A stretch of 64,000 nt of DNA from Kribbella pratensis (GCF_004366075.1 NZ_SODU01000001.1:2563134-2627133); one strand, 5' to 3'. Positions 46,901 to 54,979 are shown, counted from the stretch's first letter. Notes: generated by a model not told the origin, from the sequence alone. Numbers and translations: made by a program.

Positions 46901-47709
46901 TGGGCCAGGTCATGAACCCATGGCAGCAGGCAGTGACCGAACTGCTCGACGAGCTGCCGTGCACCGACAGCAGTGGCAGCAGCACCCACGGCACGATCCT
47001 GACGCTGCCCTACGACCTGCAGCCGCTCACCGACTACCTGGTCGACATCGAAGCCGTACCGAAGGGGGCACCTGACAACGCCCACGGCAGGCGCGTCTAC
47101 CGGGTCGGCTTCACCACCTCTCGCTTCGACACGGTGGGCGACCTGGCGAAGCTCATCCGGCTAGGGTCCCGCGCGGACCGACATGTGCCGGCTCCGACCG
47201 CGCTGTCCGCATTACCTCTGACCCCGGCAGGCGACGTACTGGACACGGCCTACCAGTCCGCCGGGCTCGCCATCCCGCAAGTACCTCGCTATCCCGCGGC
47301 CGAAGTGCTCTGGTCCGGTGAGGCCGTACCGCAGCCGGTCGCGGTCGTCGTGGAATGCAGCGAGGCGATGTGGCGCTCGCGGCCGATGCCTACCGTCGTC
47401 GAGGGGCCACCCGACCCATCAGCCGGACCGGGTCACAAGTGGTGGGCCGCAGTCGAGGGTGACTGGCTCTCGCTCGAGCCGAGCACCGCAGCGGTCGCGG
47501 CCGGCGATCTACCAAGAGCCGGGATCACCAAACTCGTGAAGGGCCCCGGCGGCACCCGAGCCGTCATCCTGCTCGCACCAGGCTCCCGCGGCTCCGAGCT
47601 GCGCCTGGATCTTGTACTCGCCGGTGACGCACTCGCCGGTACGCCGGAACAGCGGGCCGAGGCCTTGCGCATCGCCCTGCATCGGGCGCCTTGGGAGGTG
47701 GAGGACTGA
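40945..47709 (+). CDS. Giant protein with OmpA-like segment and DUF6603-like hydrophobic beta core
   Basis: This 2254-aa protein starts at ATG 40945 behind GGGGGGAAG, with no signal peptide and no clear membrane helix. Residues 1-380 are beta-rich and uncharacterised. At about 530-570 an OmpA-like motif appears (EGHTD, then NLELSRRRRDAL). Residues of about 785-1325 are a long run of alternating hydrophobic strands (GLGIFGFLGGVGVNYRR; FGRGTITIGIVAEYSI), resembling the DUF6603 family; that assignment is from memory. The C-terminal 900 residues are again beta-rich, with several Cys. Composition and GC match its neighbours. The stop overlaps the next giant gene (TGATG). The function is unknown. 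Confidence 0.75.
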   Translation: MSLWDDTPASLKNGGGLDALEPVLDSVDTPTEEERVEDDGFSWRVWKTTVGGDLPLSLDPATGSFNRSPGAVNSTATLLTFPDPRVGVEFALRLDAPGGDPDGTVRLVADTPQAIARLPFLRGAKLDAQGQLRADPANPDVRFHLPALRVRLLRPVGQGLEVKLLSSTVSGHPPQDQIFDFIRMEPAHALIGPGEVVGFAFRSATLDLTGDAGPSGVPANARTQPTDWQGLYLPEVRLFVAPTGLEGLAVSAGVRDLWIGIGQHAGVTGLFEAEVVNRGQSPTVRLAFQGPAGEWYPVPDTDPIPNPVDLPDSATLYITAGGGLAPYTYRVTVNGGDPTTLDRRTILLPAAGTTALEIKVTDAGLHELIRNISVRRATATPVTPPPPPGGEVVPRTVTSTGHRVVVTSQTDSNATIRLDPDDGGDIAWSWPGGSANGATAEIPVAAGATVTVTATRTVTPAAVAEFSAYTLFNHPTTTEFPTGTSTNWTTVADNIRTSPATSRQEWGAAQPFLGPDSRARLEQIPKSTPLVVEGFASFEGHTDPDTVTRNLELSRRRRDALIQLLTTELQFTAVTPGTPHGQGTAAGSTTPPPGSPEWWRATAKPTLAAPTTETVTADLTRPAAAIITEVDPEPPRQLAPDCFRKIGVRVELIRGTFVRAEIYGEFDVRTAAEARLDEHTDEELPARTNPSDGICTFLVRLKVAEDRSSWETSAEFRAVEGDLDGLAKVERASAGPNTALNILGAVSALSPLLAAVTPPSPAAGELVPLVVLGSAAVGLGAGGQIQTQYVVLRGGQLVVTDGLVNPATGSGPTTTQISVLLDLETAFSFDLGFIKVDPQKPIVTRYQAVGIRSTWDTENNGDGTVEYVPLPVFDPSRGYTLDVPAGSLMAAPPLDSLLRVLGVRASRLNPTYLEVEVGLGVDLGIVTVDTVRIRLRLDAFEAPQLTKLGATLDIPGAIHGTGYLEITDLGFKGAFDLTFPSIGLRASATLALESRAGTTGVLVGAEVEFPVPLPLGNSGLGIFGFLGGVGVNYRRLEQTGVQAPALKWLENQLTPARGFSVMHPAGWELNPGSFAIAAGMMLGTAEGGFLIHLKGIVLVEVPGPRLLLVMKADVLKMPPVLKAQSSATFLAVLDLDFGRGTITIGIVAEYSILKLLKIRVPVTAFFHLSQAQNWFIDLGTYTDPVTVSILDVFRGTGYLMIHGDGTTLANPKLPITTNGLAIAVGFHLQCVLMGSKSVGLYFEVAAGFDALISFEPFGLGGMIYARGELRLWIVGISARAELTVLVGRRGGTDTTSITGRVCGKVDFFFFSVEGCVKLEIGGGPPDPADPPELIGGVKLVSRSPALVEGSATDRAVDGALGDAAAQSGDPIPTVPLDAVPVVLFKTPPSVLAGDVVLGGEARGTSGAGADPWVRRGDNWWRFQLTSVELIGDLQPDPPAGKTPATWWARNAPGQSQLGPALALLSWLPTPAPRAVPYGESLTTTVKEQWGHICGDPARPAPVVWTFDNKPTGPSPTGWRLTGIPWPDRPGDFRSTPVDAKLDVTETWRTHHPLADLLQGTDPAVVVGDSVPCPTGHIDHVDSIQVWHSGNPLTFSNAALPMNGEALQEVVDLLATGTALADLGAAWAETAWDKGLSDQPLGCQGRILRSPSGDEPDPAPYGTEEERELVKKIWEETGFKPSDFANTVRLSVDGGLEALELLLLVSERMLNEGLIITCRKSDGSVVAQQPVTPDSMVTSTNPLPGDWTDPTGPWADPIERAGRIAARVVAEERDLLLCRVVVDVPGSVAVVELGADRRERFLAGTPYWLIAAAGITTAERWRFDYDTQVITTDRDLLESTLTQDPTDVALLVPSQSYTVRVKYRAQSVAGANKPSPTEPENWGGEETRDFQFAADGPDEVPRDLGPWLLATAPAMNETGIFCAEPIRIALATQNVTALFDAYGEELRVHVQASSGFHPEPPGGGLALTLAYQLTGQGGVMGALTPDLGQVMNPWQQAVTELLDELPCTDSSGSSTHGTILTLPYDLQPLTDYLVDIEAVPKGAPDNAHGRRVYRVGFTTSRFDTVGDLAKLIRLGSRADRHVPAPTALSALPLTPAGDVLDTAYQSAGLAIPQVPRYPAAEVLWSGEAVPQPVAVVVECSEAMWRSRPMPTVVEGPPDPSAGPGHKWWAAVEGDWLSLEPSTAAVAAGDLPRAGITKLVKGPGGTRAVILLAPGSRGSELRLDLVLAGDALAGTPEQRAEALRIALHRAPWEVED

Positions 47710-50700
47710 TGGCTCGTCGAATCGCCTGGCCCTACTGGTTCCGCGCCGAAGCAGCCAAGATCCCGTGGCCCGTCATTGCCGAGCAGCACCTGCAGCAGGT
47801 TCGTCAGCACCACGTCGTGATCGACGACCGGCTGCTGGAGCACCTGAGGACGATCCGGGAGAAGCGGCCCACCGAGATCCAGTTGCGCTGGATCTGCGCC
47901 AAGGAACTCGGCGTTCCGTCCGAGCCGTTCGTCGTGTGGCAGCGGTCGCGACGGGACAGGCCCGAGCGCGCCGACTTCACCCAACTCCCGGTCAAGGGCG
48001 GTCTAGGGCTGAACTGGAGCAGAGTCGCCTCGTACGTCGAAGTCGAGTGCGACCCGATCGACCCGGCTCGCCCCGTCGGACTACTGGTCACCCGCGGCGC
48101 TCTGGGCCTCGAGGCCACCGTCGGAGCCGCCGCCGTCACCAGTGCAGGTGGTGCTCGGGTGCGGCTCGTCGTTCGATGCCCGGGTGGCACGAGAGCTCTA
48201 CTGGTCAACGGACACAGCCCGGACCTCCGGATCGAGCTACTCCAGCAGGTGCTCGACGACGACGAGTGGACGCCGCTCGAACGAGTAGGCCTGCCGGTGG
48301 ACTCCCCCTGGCCCGGTACGTCGTACGACGCCGGACCGCAGGGTTTCTTCGACAACCCGGTGGACCCGGTCGAGGCCGCCCTGCAGCGACTCAAGCGCGG
48401 CGGTCCCCCGGTCGGCTGGTACCCAGTCACCGCCACCAGCCGTACGGCGCCGCTCTGGGCGCCACCCGACTACGGCATGCTGCTCAAGGAGATCCGCAAC
48501 GAGACCCTGCCCCGGATCGAGCGGATCTACCGCCCGGCCCTTCCGCCGTACGAGCAGCAGAACGTGCTCGACACCGGACCGGTCGACGGTCCGAGTGGGT
48601 CTTCCTTGACCGCGACTGCCGAGCTGCCTGTGCTCTCACTGCTGACCCTGCCTGCGAGTGCGGACCCGTTCCTGGCCCTGGGGCTCGGCTTCGGGACCAG
48701 CTACCTGGAGGAACGTCAGCACGACCAGCCGGGCGTTGGTGGTGACGACCTGATGGTCACCGCCGAGTACTCGGACACGCCCAACGGAATGGGTTCCACC
48801 ACGATGGCGGCGTACCTGCCGTCCTTCCCGCAGCACGTGAACACTGCGACGCCGATCAATGTCGCGGCTGTCCGCGATGGGCTGGTGGCGCCCGAAGTAC
48901 CGGATCGACCGTGGCGCGAGACGGTGCGCATCTCATGGTTCCGGCCGGCGAGCACGGCCGCGCTCGGGCAAGGAACGGGCGGATCCCTGGCTCGCTTCGA
49001 GTCGCCTGCCGATACGACCGCCGAGTGCTTGCTGCCGCTGCGGCCGGCGGGCGACTTCCGGCCGCTGCTTCCGGTGCCTGACGGTCCGGAGGATCAGCCG
49101 GAGTTCCGCCGGACGAGCATCGTCGACGCCGCCGCCGAGATCCCGCTCGGGAGCGGCGGGCGCAGTCCGGGCTATCCGGTCGCGGTTCAGGATGTCTTCG
49201 GCGTGTGGTCGAAGTGGGAAGACGCGCTGTATGCCGGCGACGAGCCTGCTCCGCCCCGGCCGCGCATCATCGCGATGGCGCTCACTTCCACCTTCACCGG
49301 TTCGACCTCGTGCCCCGCGACGCTCGAGGTCGAGCTCGCGGTGGGCTGGGAAGGCCGTACGCCGGTCGCGGTCGACCTGCGCGTCGTGATGTTCCCGATG
49401 GCGTCATCAACCAGTCCGCCACCGGCGGGTGTCACGCCGTTCGGTGCCGCACCCGCTGGTTGCTTCCGGCGGGATGTGGCGCTGAGCTTTGCGGGTCACG
49501 AGTTGCAGGGCGGCGCCGGAGTACAGGTCGAGCATCTGGACTCGGCCGGTGAGAACGTCGTACCGCCCGGGCCTGCGCAGGGCGAAGAAGGGCGTCGGTA
49601 CAAGCTGCGGATCTCTGTGCCCGTCCTGGACTTCGGGGTGACCGCGCGCTGGGGTGCGGCTTTGTGGACGCGGTCCCATCTGCTGATCGGGGTCACGTCC
49701 GGCCTGACGCCGGCTGCGGCAAGTCCTGCGCTGACGAGTGCGGCGACGCCGGTACCGGTCGCGCCGATTCCGCCGCCACTACCGCCCGGTGTCCCGATGG
49801 GGAGCGCACCCGACGCGCAAGGCTGCTCGCACGCGAGGGTGCAGTGGTCTGTGCCCGCCGGCGCGCAACTCCAAGCAGACAAGGGAATCATCGTCTGGGA
49901 GATCGCCGAGACAGCCCTTCGCCAATCCGTCGGACTACCGGCGCGAGCGGCCGAAGGCACGCTGCCCGGCGTACGGCTGCAACAACTCTGGGACTCGTAC
50001 GACGCTCTCCCGGCCGACCGCCGCCGGTCGATCTTCCGGCGTCTGATGGTGCTGCCCGGCTCGGCTCGCGAAGCGGACGTCACCCTGCCCAAGGGATCGA
50101 CGGACATCCACCTGTTCACCGTGACCACGCTGTCCACGTCAGGCATCGAGTCGGCCTGGCCCGGCGGCGCGCCCGCTCACGCAAGCCTGCAGGCCGTCGC
50201 GGCACCGCGACTGCGTCGTCCCGCGGCACCTGTCGTCAGTTCGGTCATCGGAATCGCGGGCAACGTCGCCCTGACCATGACCTCGGCGAGCCGGGTGCCG
50301 GTCCGCGAGTTCCGGCTGTTCCGGACGCGATCCGAGGTCGCCGCGCGATCCTTCGAGTCGATGGGACCGGCGTTCGCCGTCGTACCGGCTGTTCCGCCTG
50401 GCGCAGGGCAGCCACCCGACCCGGTCACAGGCGAGTTGACGTACACAGCCAGCTGGACGGGTGCGTTCGGTCCGTCGTGGGACGACTGGTTCGTGCGGGC
50501 GGTCGCGGTACCGGTTGATGCTGTGCCGGTTGCGGCTGTGCGTGGTCTGCCGTCGACTGCCTGCGAGCCAGTGGTCGTGACAGTCCTTCCAGGAACGGCA
50601 CCCGACCTGGCTCCGCTCGTCGCTACGCCGATGGGCACGGGCGAGCTGATCCTGGTGACGACGTCAACCTCGGCACCTCCTCGAGAGGTCGCTTTGGGTA

Positions 50701-51347
50701 ACCACCGCATCTCGGTCGAAGTACAGGGCGCTGCTGGGGTGATCAACGTCGATCCGCTCCCACTTCAAGAGGTAGCGGAAGGGCCGGTCTCCGGACCGGC
50801 GCCGGCCGACGCCGACCCAGGTGCGGCCGTCGTCCGCGGACCGCGAACGGTCGGCCGAACGCCACTCGGCGTCTGGCTCACCCGGCCCGACAGCGGCCAG
50901 CCGCTCGACGTCTTCGTCCGGCTGGTCGATCCGCTCGGTCGGCTCGCCGAACAGCAAGTCACCGTGCCGGCGTTCGTTGCCGAACTGCCGAGTCTCGATC
51001 TGATCGACATCTTCACGATCGTCGGCCGCGGTGTGGTGGCACGGCTCCGCTCGGATGCCGATGCCGCAGCTCAACCCCCTTACGTTCTGGGGGTTCAAGC
51101 CCAGCAGACCCGCCGTCCGTTCCCGATCGGTCCGTTACCACCACCGGTCCGGGCTCGCTTCGAACTCGACGACATTCCGACCCGCCCGGGCCCCTTCCCG
51201 AGCGTCGCCGCCATCCAAGCCGTCCGAGTGACCGACGACCCGCCGCACGAGTACCAGATCCTCATCCGGCTCACACCCCCGATGGTCGTGACCTTCGTCC
51301 TGCGCGCCCCCGACGGCGCCCAGACCCAGGTGGTCGCCGAGGTCTGA
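47709..51347 (+). CDS. Giant uncharacterised protein coupled to the 2254-aa protein, with FN3-like stretches
   Basis: This 1212-aa protein has its ATG at 47709 overlapping the upstream stop by one base; the longer frame from 47691 is not needed. It has no signal peptide, membrane helix or recognised catalytic motif. Residues 1-290 contain mixed helix and strand (IRNETLPRIERIYRPALPPY). Later parts (about 700-1000) read as tandem FN3/Ig-like sandwiches, for example ARVQWSVPAGAQLQADKGII and STDIHLFTVTTLSTSGIES-type strands. It is probably a structural or binding partner of the preceding giant, since the pair forms a closed two-gene unit followed by a regulated SDR gene. Confidence 0.72.
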   Translation: MARRIAWPYWFRAEAAKIPWPVIAEQHLQQVRQHHVVIDDRLLEHLRTIREKRPTEIQLRWICAKELGVPSEPFVVWQRSRRDRPERADFTQLPVKGGLGLNWSRVASYVEVECDPIDPARPVGLLVTRGALGLEATVGAAAVTSAGGARVRLVVRCPGGTRALLVNGHSPDLRIELLQQVLDDDEWTPLERVGLPVDSPWPGTSYDAGPQGFFDNPVDPVEAALQRLKRGGPPVGWYPVTATSRTAPLWAPPDYGMLLKEIRNETLPRIERIYRPALPPYEQQNVLDTGPVDGPSGSSLTATAELPVLSLLTLPASADPFLALGLGFGTSYLEERQHDQPGVGGDDLMVTAEYSDTPNGMGSTTMAAYLPSFPQHVNTATPINVAAVRDGLVAPEVPDRPWRETVRISWFRPASTAALGQGTGGSLARFESPADTTAECLLPLRPAGDFRPLLPVPDGPEDQPEFRRTSIVDAAAEIPLGSGGRSPGYPVAVQDVFGVWSKWEDALYAGDEPAPPRPRIIAMALTSTFTGSTSCPATLEVELAVGWEGRTPVAVDLRVVMFPMASSTSPPPAGVTPFGAAPAGCFRRDVALSFAGHELQGGAGVQVEHLDSAGENVVPPGPAQGEEGRRYKLRISVPVLDFGVTARWGAALWTRSHLLIGVTSGLTPAAASPALTSAATPVPVAPIPPPLPPGVPMGSAPDAQGCSHARVQWSVPAGAQLQADKGIIVWEIAETALRQSVGLPARAAEGTLPGVRLQQLWDSYDALPADRRRSIFRRLMVLPGSAREADVTLPKGSTDIHLFTVTTLSTSGIESAWPGGAPAHASLQAVAAPRLRRPAAPVVSSVIGIAGNVALTMTSASRVPVREFRLFRTRSEVAARSFESMGPAFAVVPAVPPGAGQPPDPVTGELTYTASWTGAFGPSWDDWFVRAVAVPVDAVPVAAVRGLPSTACEPVVVTVLPGTAPDLAPLVATPMGTGELILVTTSTSAPPREVALGNHRISVEVQGAAGVINVDPLPLQEVAEGPVSGPAPADADPGAAVVRGPRTVGRTPLGVWLTRPDSGQPLDVFVRLVDPLGRLAEQQVTVPAFVAELPSLDLIDIFTIVGRGVVARLRSDADAAAQPPYVLGVQAQQTRRPFPIGPLPPPVRARFELDDIPTRPGPFPSVAAIQAVRVTDDPPHEYQILIRLTPPMVVTFVLRAPDGAQTQVVAEV

Positions 51348-51374
51348 GTGGTTCTCGACGCGCTTGCATCTGTT

Positions 51375-51413
51375 TTGTTAGTCGGCTAAATTTCGTTATT
51401 AGCCGACTAACAA
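51375..51413. promoter_or_regulatory. Twin TTAG(T/C)CG(A/G)CTAA palindromes upstream of the SDR gene
   Basis: Bases 51375-51389 are perfectly complementary to 51399-51413. Each arm contains a near-palindrome (TTAGTCGGCTAA at 51378-51389, TTAGCCGACTAA at 51399-51410). The two are centred 21 bp apart, which is two helical turns. This favours a pair of operator sites for a MarR- or TetR-type dimer over a terminator. It sits in AT-rich DNA 21 bp before the SDR start; AGGAGG follows at 51421. Confidence 0.65.
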
Positions 51414-51433
51414 TATATCCAGGAGGACGGGTC

Positions 51434-52213
51434 ATGGACCTGGGTTTGAAGGATGCCGCGGTGCTGGTGACGGGCGGGTCGTCGGGCATCGGGCGGGCTA
51501 CCGCGATCGCGTACGGGCGGGAAGGGGCCCGGGTCGCGATCACCTACAACTCGCAGAAGAACGCCGCCGAGGCGGTCGCGGAGGAGATCGAGGCGGCGGG
51601 TGGTACGGCGTACGTCGTCCAACTGGACCTCGGTGCGCCGGAGACGATCGCGGCCGCCGTCGCGTCGACGGTGGAGCACTGGGGCGGGCTGGACGCCGTG
51701 GTCGCGAACGCGGTCAGCTGGGGAACGCTCGGGTACGACGACCGGCCGGAGCGGATCGAGGACTCCCGGGTCGAGTGGTGGACCGAGATCATCCGGGCCA
51801 ACCTCGAGGGGAACTACCACCTCGTCCAGCAGGTCGCACCGGCGCTCCGCGCCTCCGAGCACGGCCGCCTGGTGCTGATCTCGACGGACCTCGCCGAGCG
51901 CGGCATGCGCGGTTCCTGGGCGTACGGCGCCGCGAAGGCGGGACTGCACGGCCTGGCGGCGAGCCTGCAGCACGATCTGGGCGCGGACGGCGTACTGGTC
52001 AACGTCGTACTCCCCGGTATCACGCTGGAGAACGGCGCGCACCGGGTCATCCCCCGCCAGGCGCTGGACCGGATCGCGGCCGGATTCACCGCCCGGCACC
52101 TCCCCGACGCGTCCGAGCTCGCCGACGCGATCCTGTTCCTGACCTCGCCCCGCACCAAGGCGATCCAGGGCCAGTTGCTGCACGTCACCGGCGGCGATCT
52201 GATCCCTGCGTAA
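51434..52213 (+). CDS. Short-chain dehydrogenase/reductase
   Basis: This 259-aa classical SDR has the cofactor loop VTGGSSGIGRATA, catalytic Y164-x-x-x-K168 in WAYGAAKAG, and the preceding serine in VLISTDLAE. TYNSQKN after the second strand suggests NADP(H) preference, with modest support. The ATG at 51434 has a strong AGGAGG. Twin palindromes directly upstream imply control by a dimeric regulator that is not encoded next door. The substrate is unknown. Confidence 0.93.
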   Translation: MDLGLKDAAVLVTGGSSGIGRATAIAYGREGARVAITYNSQKNAAEAVAEEIEAAGGTAYVVQLDLGAPETIAAAVASTVEHWGGLDAVVANAVSWGTLGYDDRPERIEDSRVEWWTEIIRANLEGNYHLVQQVAPALRASEHGRLVLISTDLAERGMRGSWAYGAAKAGLHGLAASLQHDLGADGVLVNVVLPGITLENGAHRVIPRQALDRIAAGFTARHLPDASELADAILFLTSPRTKAIQGQLLHVTGGDLIPA

Positions 52214-52279
52214 TGCAGCACTGACGGCGTCGGCGCTTGTACGGTGGGCTCAGGAGTACTCCGGAGAAGGAGCGTCGCG

Positions 52280-52858
52280 ATGGCCCGGGCACTGATCGTG
52301 GTTGATGTGCAGAACGACTTCTGCGAGGGCGGAAGCCTGCCCGTCCCCGGCGGCGCCGACGTCGCGTTCCGGATCGGGGAGCTGCTGCACAAATGGCACG
52401 AGGCCGAGCCGGACGACCGGCAGTACGCGTACGTCGTGGCCACCCGGGACCACCACATCGACCCGGGTGACCACTTCTCCAAGGAACCCGACTTCGTGCA
52501 CTCCTGGCCGCGGCACTGCGTAGCCGGCACCGACGGCGTCAGCTTCCACCCGAACCTGGACCCGCAGCCCTTCGACGCAATCTTCGACAAGGGCGAGTAC
52601 GCGGCCGCCTACTCCGGCTTCGAGGGCAAGTCGCACGAAGGCGGTCAAACCCTCGCCGACTGGCTACGCGGCAAGGGCGTCACCGACGTCGACGTCTGCG
52701 GCATCGCCACCGACTACTGCGTCCGAGCCACCGCCCTAGACGCCCGCAAAGAAGGCTTCACCACCACAGTCCTCACCGCCCTAACCGCCGGCGTAGCCGA
52801 ACCCACCACCCAACAAGCCCTAACAGACCTCCGCACCGCCGGCGTATCCCTCACCTAA
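52280..52858 (+). CDS. pncA: Nicotinamidase
   Basis: This 192-aa isochorismatase-fold amidase converts nicotinamide to nicotinate. The catalytic triad is D9 in IVVDVQNDF, K104 in FDKGEY and C147 in GIATDYCVRATALDA. The metal site is TRDHHIDPGDHF. GAAGGAG precedes the ATG at 52280. It feeds PncB (22679). The 3' third of the gene shifts to rare codons (CTA, AAA, ACA, CAA), unlike its 5' part. Confidence 0.95.
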   Translation: MARALIVVDVQNDFCEGGSLPVPGGADVAFRIGELLHKWHEAEPDDRQYAYVVATRDHHIDPGDHFSKEPDFVHSWPRHCVAGTDGVSFHPNLDPQPFDAIFDKGEYAAAYSGFEGKSHEGGQTLADWLRGKGVTDVDVCGIATDYCVRATALDARKEGFTTTVLTALTAGVAEPTTQQALTDLRTAGVSLT

Positions 52859-52897
52859 CCGCGCTGAACGGACAAAGGACGCGCTACGTCCTCGCGT

Positions 52898-54001
52898 TTA
52901 CTCGAGCGGCGGTTTGAGGTGGTGGGTTGAGGTGGGCTGGTCGGTGAGGAAGACGGCTTGGGAGGTGTTGGTGACCGTCAGGCGATAGCGCTCGCGGGGT
53001 GGGCGGCCCGCCGTCAGCCACGTGGCGTGGGCGGTTTCGACGGCGTCCCAGAGGTCGATGGGGCCGCCTTGGGTTACCTGGTTGCTGGTTAGGCGAGCCC
53101 AGGAGCCATCGGCGCGGAAGAACAATGGGACGCCGTCCACTGTTGCGGTACGGACCTCGGGGTTGGTCAGGTCCAGCCAGAACCGGGCTTCATTGTCGGT
53201 GTAGATCGAGGCGTCGAAGCGGTAGGGGCGAGTGGCGCCGGAACTGTCCAAGGCAAGCTTGATCAGGTCTCCGATGAGCGCGGGCTCAGGTTGATGACGC
53301 AGCGGCATGAAATAGGCCGAAGCGGGCAGAAAGGCACCTGCTGCATCGTTGGTTGAAGTTTTCCGGAGTACTGCGATGCCTGCACCTAGTGGAGTCACGA
53401 TGACTCCATCTGGGCGGAGCTGACTCAACCACGCTGCTGGGATGTAGTCGAGCCGGCAGGTTGCGATGACCGCGTCGTACGGCCCAGCACCCGGGTAGCC
53501 ACCGGTTCCATCGGCAGCTACGACAAGAGGGGCATACCCGGCGAGGTTCAACCGTTCCTGCGCCTGAGCGATCAGGTCGGGATCGATGTCGACACTGGTC
53601 ACGTGGTCCGCGCCGAGCCGCTCCGATAGGAGGGCCGTGTTGTAGCCGGTGCCCGTTCCGATCTCGAGGACCTTCTCGCCACCCTTCAGATCGAGTGCCT
53701 CGAGCATCCGCGCCATCAGGCTCGGCGCCGTCGAGGATGAACGGACGTCCTCGGTCGTGACGAGGTGCACATCCGAGTAGACGCCGTCCAGCCACTCATC
53801 GCCGAAGGCAGGATCAACAACCGTGCTGCCCTGTTGGTCGTTGCGATAGAAGAGCGGCACGAACAGATGGCGAGGCACCGCCCTGAACGCTGCCTGCCAG
53901 CGCGGATCGACCAGCGCACCGCTCGACACGAGGCCGCCAACCATCCTGTCCAGGTACTCGGCGGCGCGGCCATCGTTCGATGTCGGCCTACTCGTCGGCA
54001 T
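52898..54001 (-). CDS. PIMT-like methyltransferase of the ATP-grasp RiPP maturation system
   Basis: This 367-aa SAM-dependent methyltransferase is related to protein-L-isoaspartate O-methyltransferase. N-terminal VPRHLFVPLFYR and the SAM loop VLEIGTGTGYNTALLSERLG, then VTSVDIDPDLI, are diagnostic. The extra C-terminal 130 residues match the methyltransferase group that accompanies graspetide maturases. In the fuscimiditide pathway such an enzyme methylates an Asp side chain to form an aspartimide. The ATG at 54001 overlaps the tgmB-like gene by 14 bp. It is the last gene of the RiPP operon. Confidence 0.87.
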   Translation of the reverse strand: MPTSRPTSNDGRAAEYLDRMVGGLVSSGALVDPRWQAAFRAVPRHLFVPLFYRNDQQGSTVVDPAFGDEWLDGVYSDVHLVTTEDVRSSSTAPSLMARMLEALDLKGGEKVLEIGTGTGYNTALLSERLGADHVTSVDIDPDLIAQAQERLNLAGYAPLVVAADGTGGYPGAGPYDAVIATCRLDYIPAAWLSQLRPDGVIVTPLGAGIAVLRKTSTNDAAGAFLPASAYFMPLRHQPEPALIGDLIKLALDSSGATRPYRFDASIYTDNEARFWLDLTNPEVRTATVDGVPLFFRADGSWARLTSNQVTQGGPIDLWDAVETAHATWLTAGRPPRERYRLTVTNTSQAVFLTDQPTSTHHLKPPLE

Positions 54002-54968
54002 TGGTCTCCAAGAGGTCGGTGATCGCGTCGGCGATAGGGGCCCGAAGCTCGGGGATGAAGGCCCATTGTCCGTTGGGATTGGCTTCGAGAAACACCCAGC
54101 CACGCCCTGGAACGATTCGAAAGTCAAGAGCTGCGAAAGTCAGCCGAAGTTCCCGGAGCAGATCGAGAACAGACCGCCGTACGTCCGCAGGCACGTCGAC
54201 AACCCGATAGCTGACTTGCTCATGGTGGGCCCTGATATCGATCGGTCCTTCGGGGTCGGTGGGATGAATCTCGGCGGCGAAGAACTGGCCGGCGACGACG
54301 GTCATCCGAACATCGATGCCCGGAACGAGTTCCTGGAACAGATGCGCAGTCGCCGAGATTCCCGGATCCGACCAGAGGTCCTCGGCAACCTCAGCCGTGT
54401 ACAGGACGCCGCTCCCGTGGTCGTCGTCGACGGTCACCATGGTGGCCAACGACTTGGTGATGATCCGTCCGCCCACTGATCGCGCGAAGTCACCGACCGC
54501 CGTCGGCTCATTGGTGATGAGCGTCGCCGGTACCTGCAGACCACAGCGTGTGGCGACAGCAAGCTGGTGCGGTTTGACCCGTGCGTCCGCCATGGCTGCT
54601 GGATGGTTGAGCCACATCACTTCGGGCAGGCCGTTGAGAATTCCCGAGAACCCATGCCTGGCCTGAGTGCGGGCGAAAGCCTCTTCGCTAGGAGTTCCGC
54701 CTCCCGGAAGACGGAACTCCGATGGTCGCCGGTAGTACACAGCTCGGAGCGCAGTCAGATCGATCTCGCGAGGCGCACCGATCAGCCGTCCGTCCCAGCC
54801 TGCCCCGCCCGGATCGAGTCTCGCCGTGAGACGAAGACCGAACGCTGGAAAGTCTCCCGGATCGCAGCGCACAAACGAGGTCCCTCGCGCATTCAGCTCA
54901 TGCAGAACGACATCGGCTGTGGGGTCGTCCTCATGGGTGAGGACGAGGATCCGTGCTGGTTGGGGCAT
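53988..54968 (-). CDS. tgmB: ATP-grasp ribosomal peptide maturase (TgmB-like graspetide synthetase)
   Basis: This 326-aa ATP-grasp ligase is of the MvdD/TgmB group and forms ester or amide crosslinks between Thr/Ser/Lys and Asp/Glu side chains of a precursor peptide. Visible are ARILVLTHEDDPTADVV, the AVYYRRPSEFRLP precursor-recognition region, IITKSLATMV (ATP-binding lysine), VPGIDVRMTVVAGQFFAAEI and the catalytic end DFRIVPGRGWVFLEANPNGQ. AGGA precedes the ATG at 54968, twelve bases after the tgmA stop. The gene is intact although its precursor gene is not. Confidence 0.92.
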   Translation of the reverse strand: MPQPARILVLTHEDDPTADVVLHELNARGTSFVRCDPGDFPAFGLRLTARLDPGGAGWDGRLIGAPREIDLTALRAVYYRRPSEFRLPGGGTPSEEAFARTQARHGFSGILNGLPEVMWLNHPAAMADARVKPHQLAVATRCGLQVPATLITNEPTAVGDFARSVGGRIITKSLATMVTVDDDHGSGVLYTAEVAEDLWSDPGISATAHLFQELVPGIDVRMTVVAGQFFAAEIHPTDPEGPIDIRAHHEQVSYRVVDVPADVRRSVLDLLRELRLTFAALDFRIVPGRGWVFLEANPNGQWAFIPELRAPIADAITDLLETNADE

Positions 54969-54979
54969 GTCGGGTTCCT

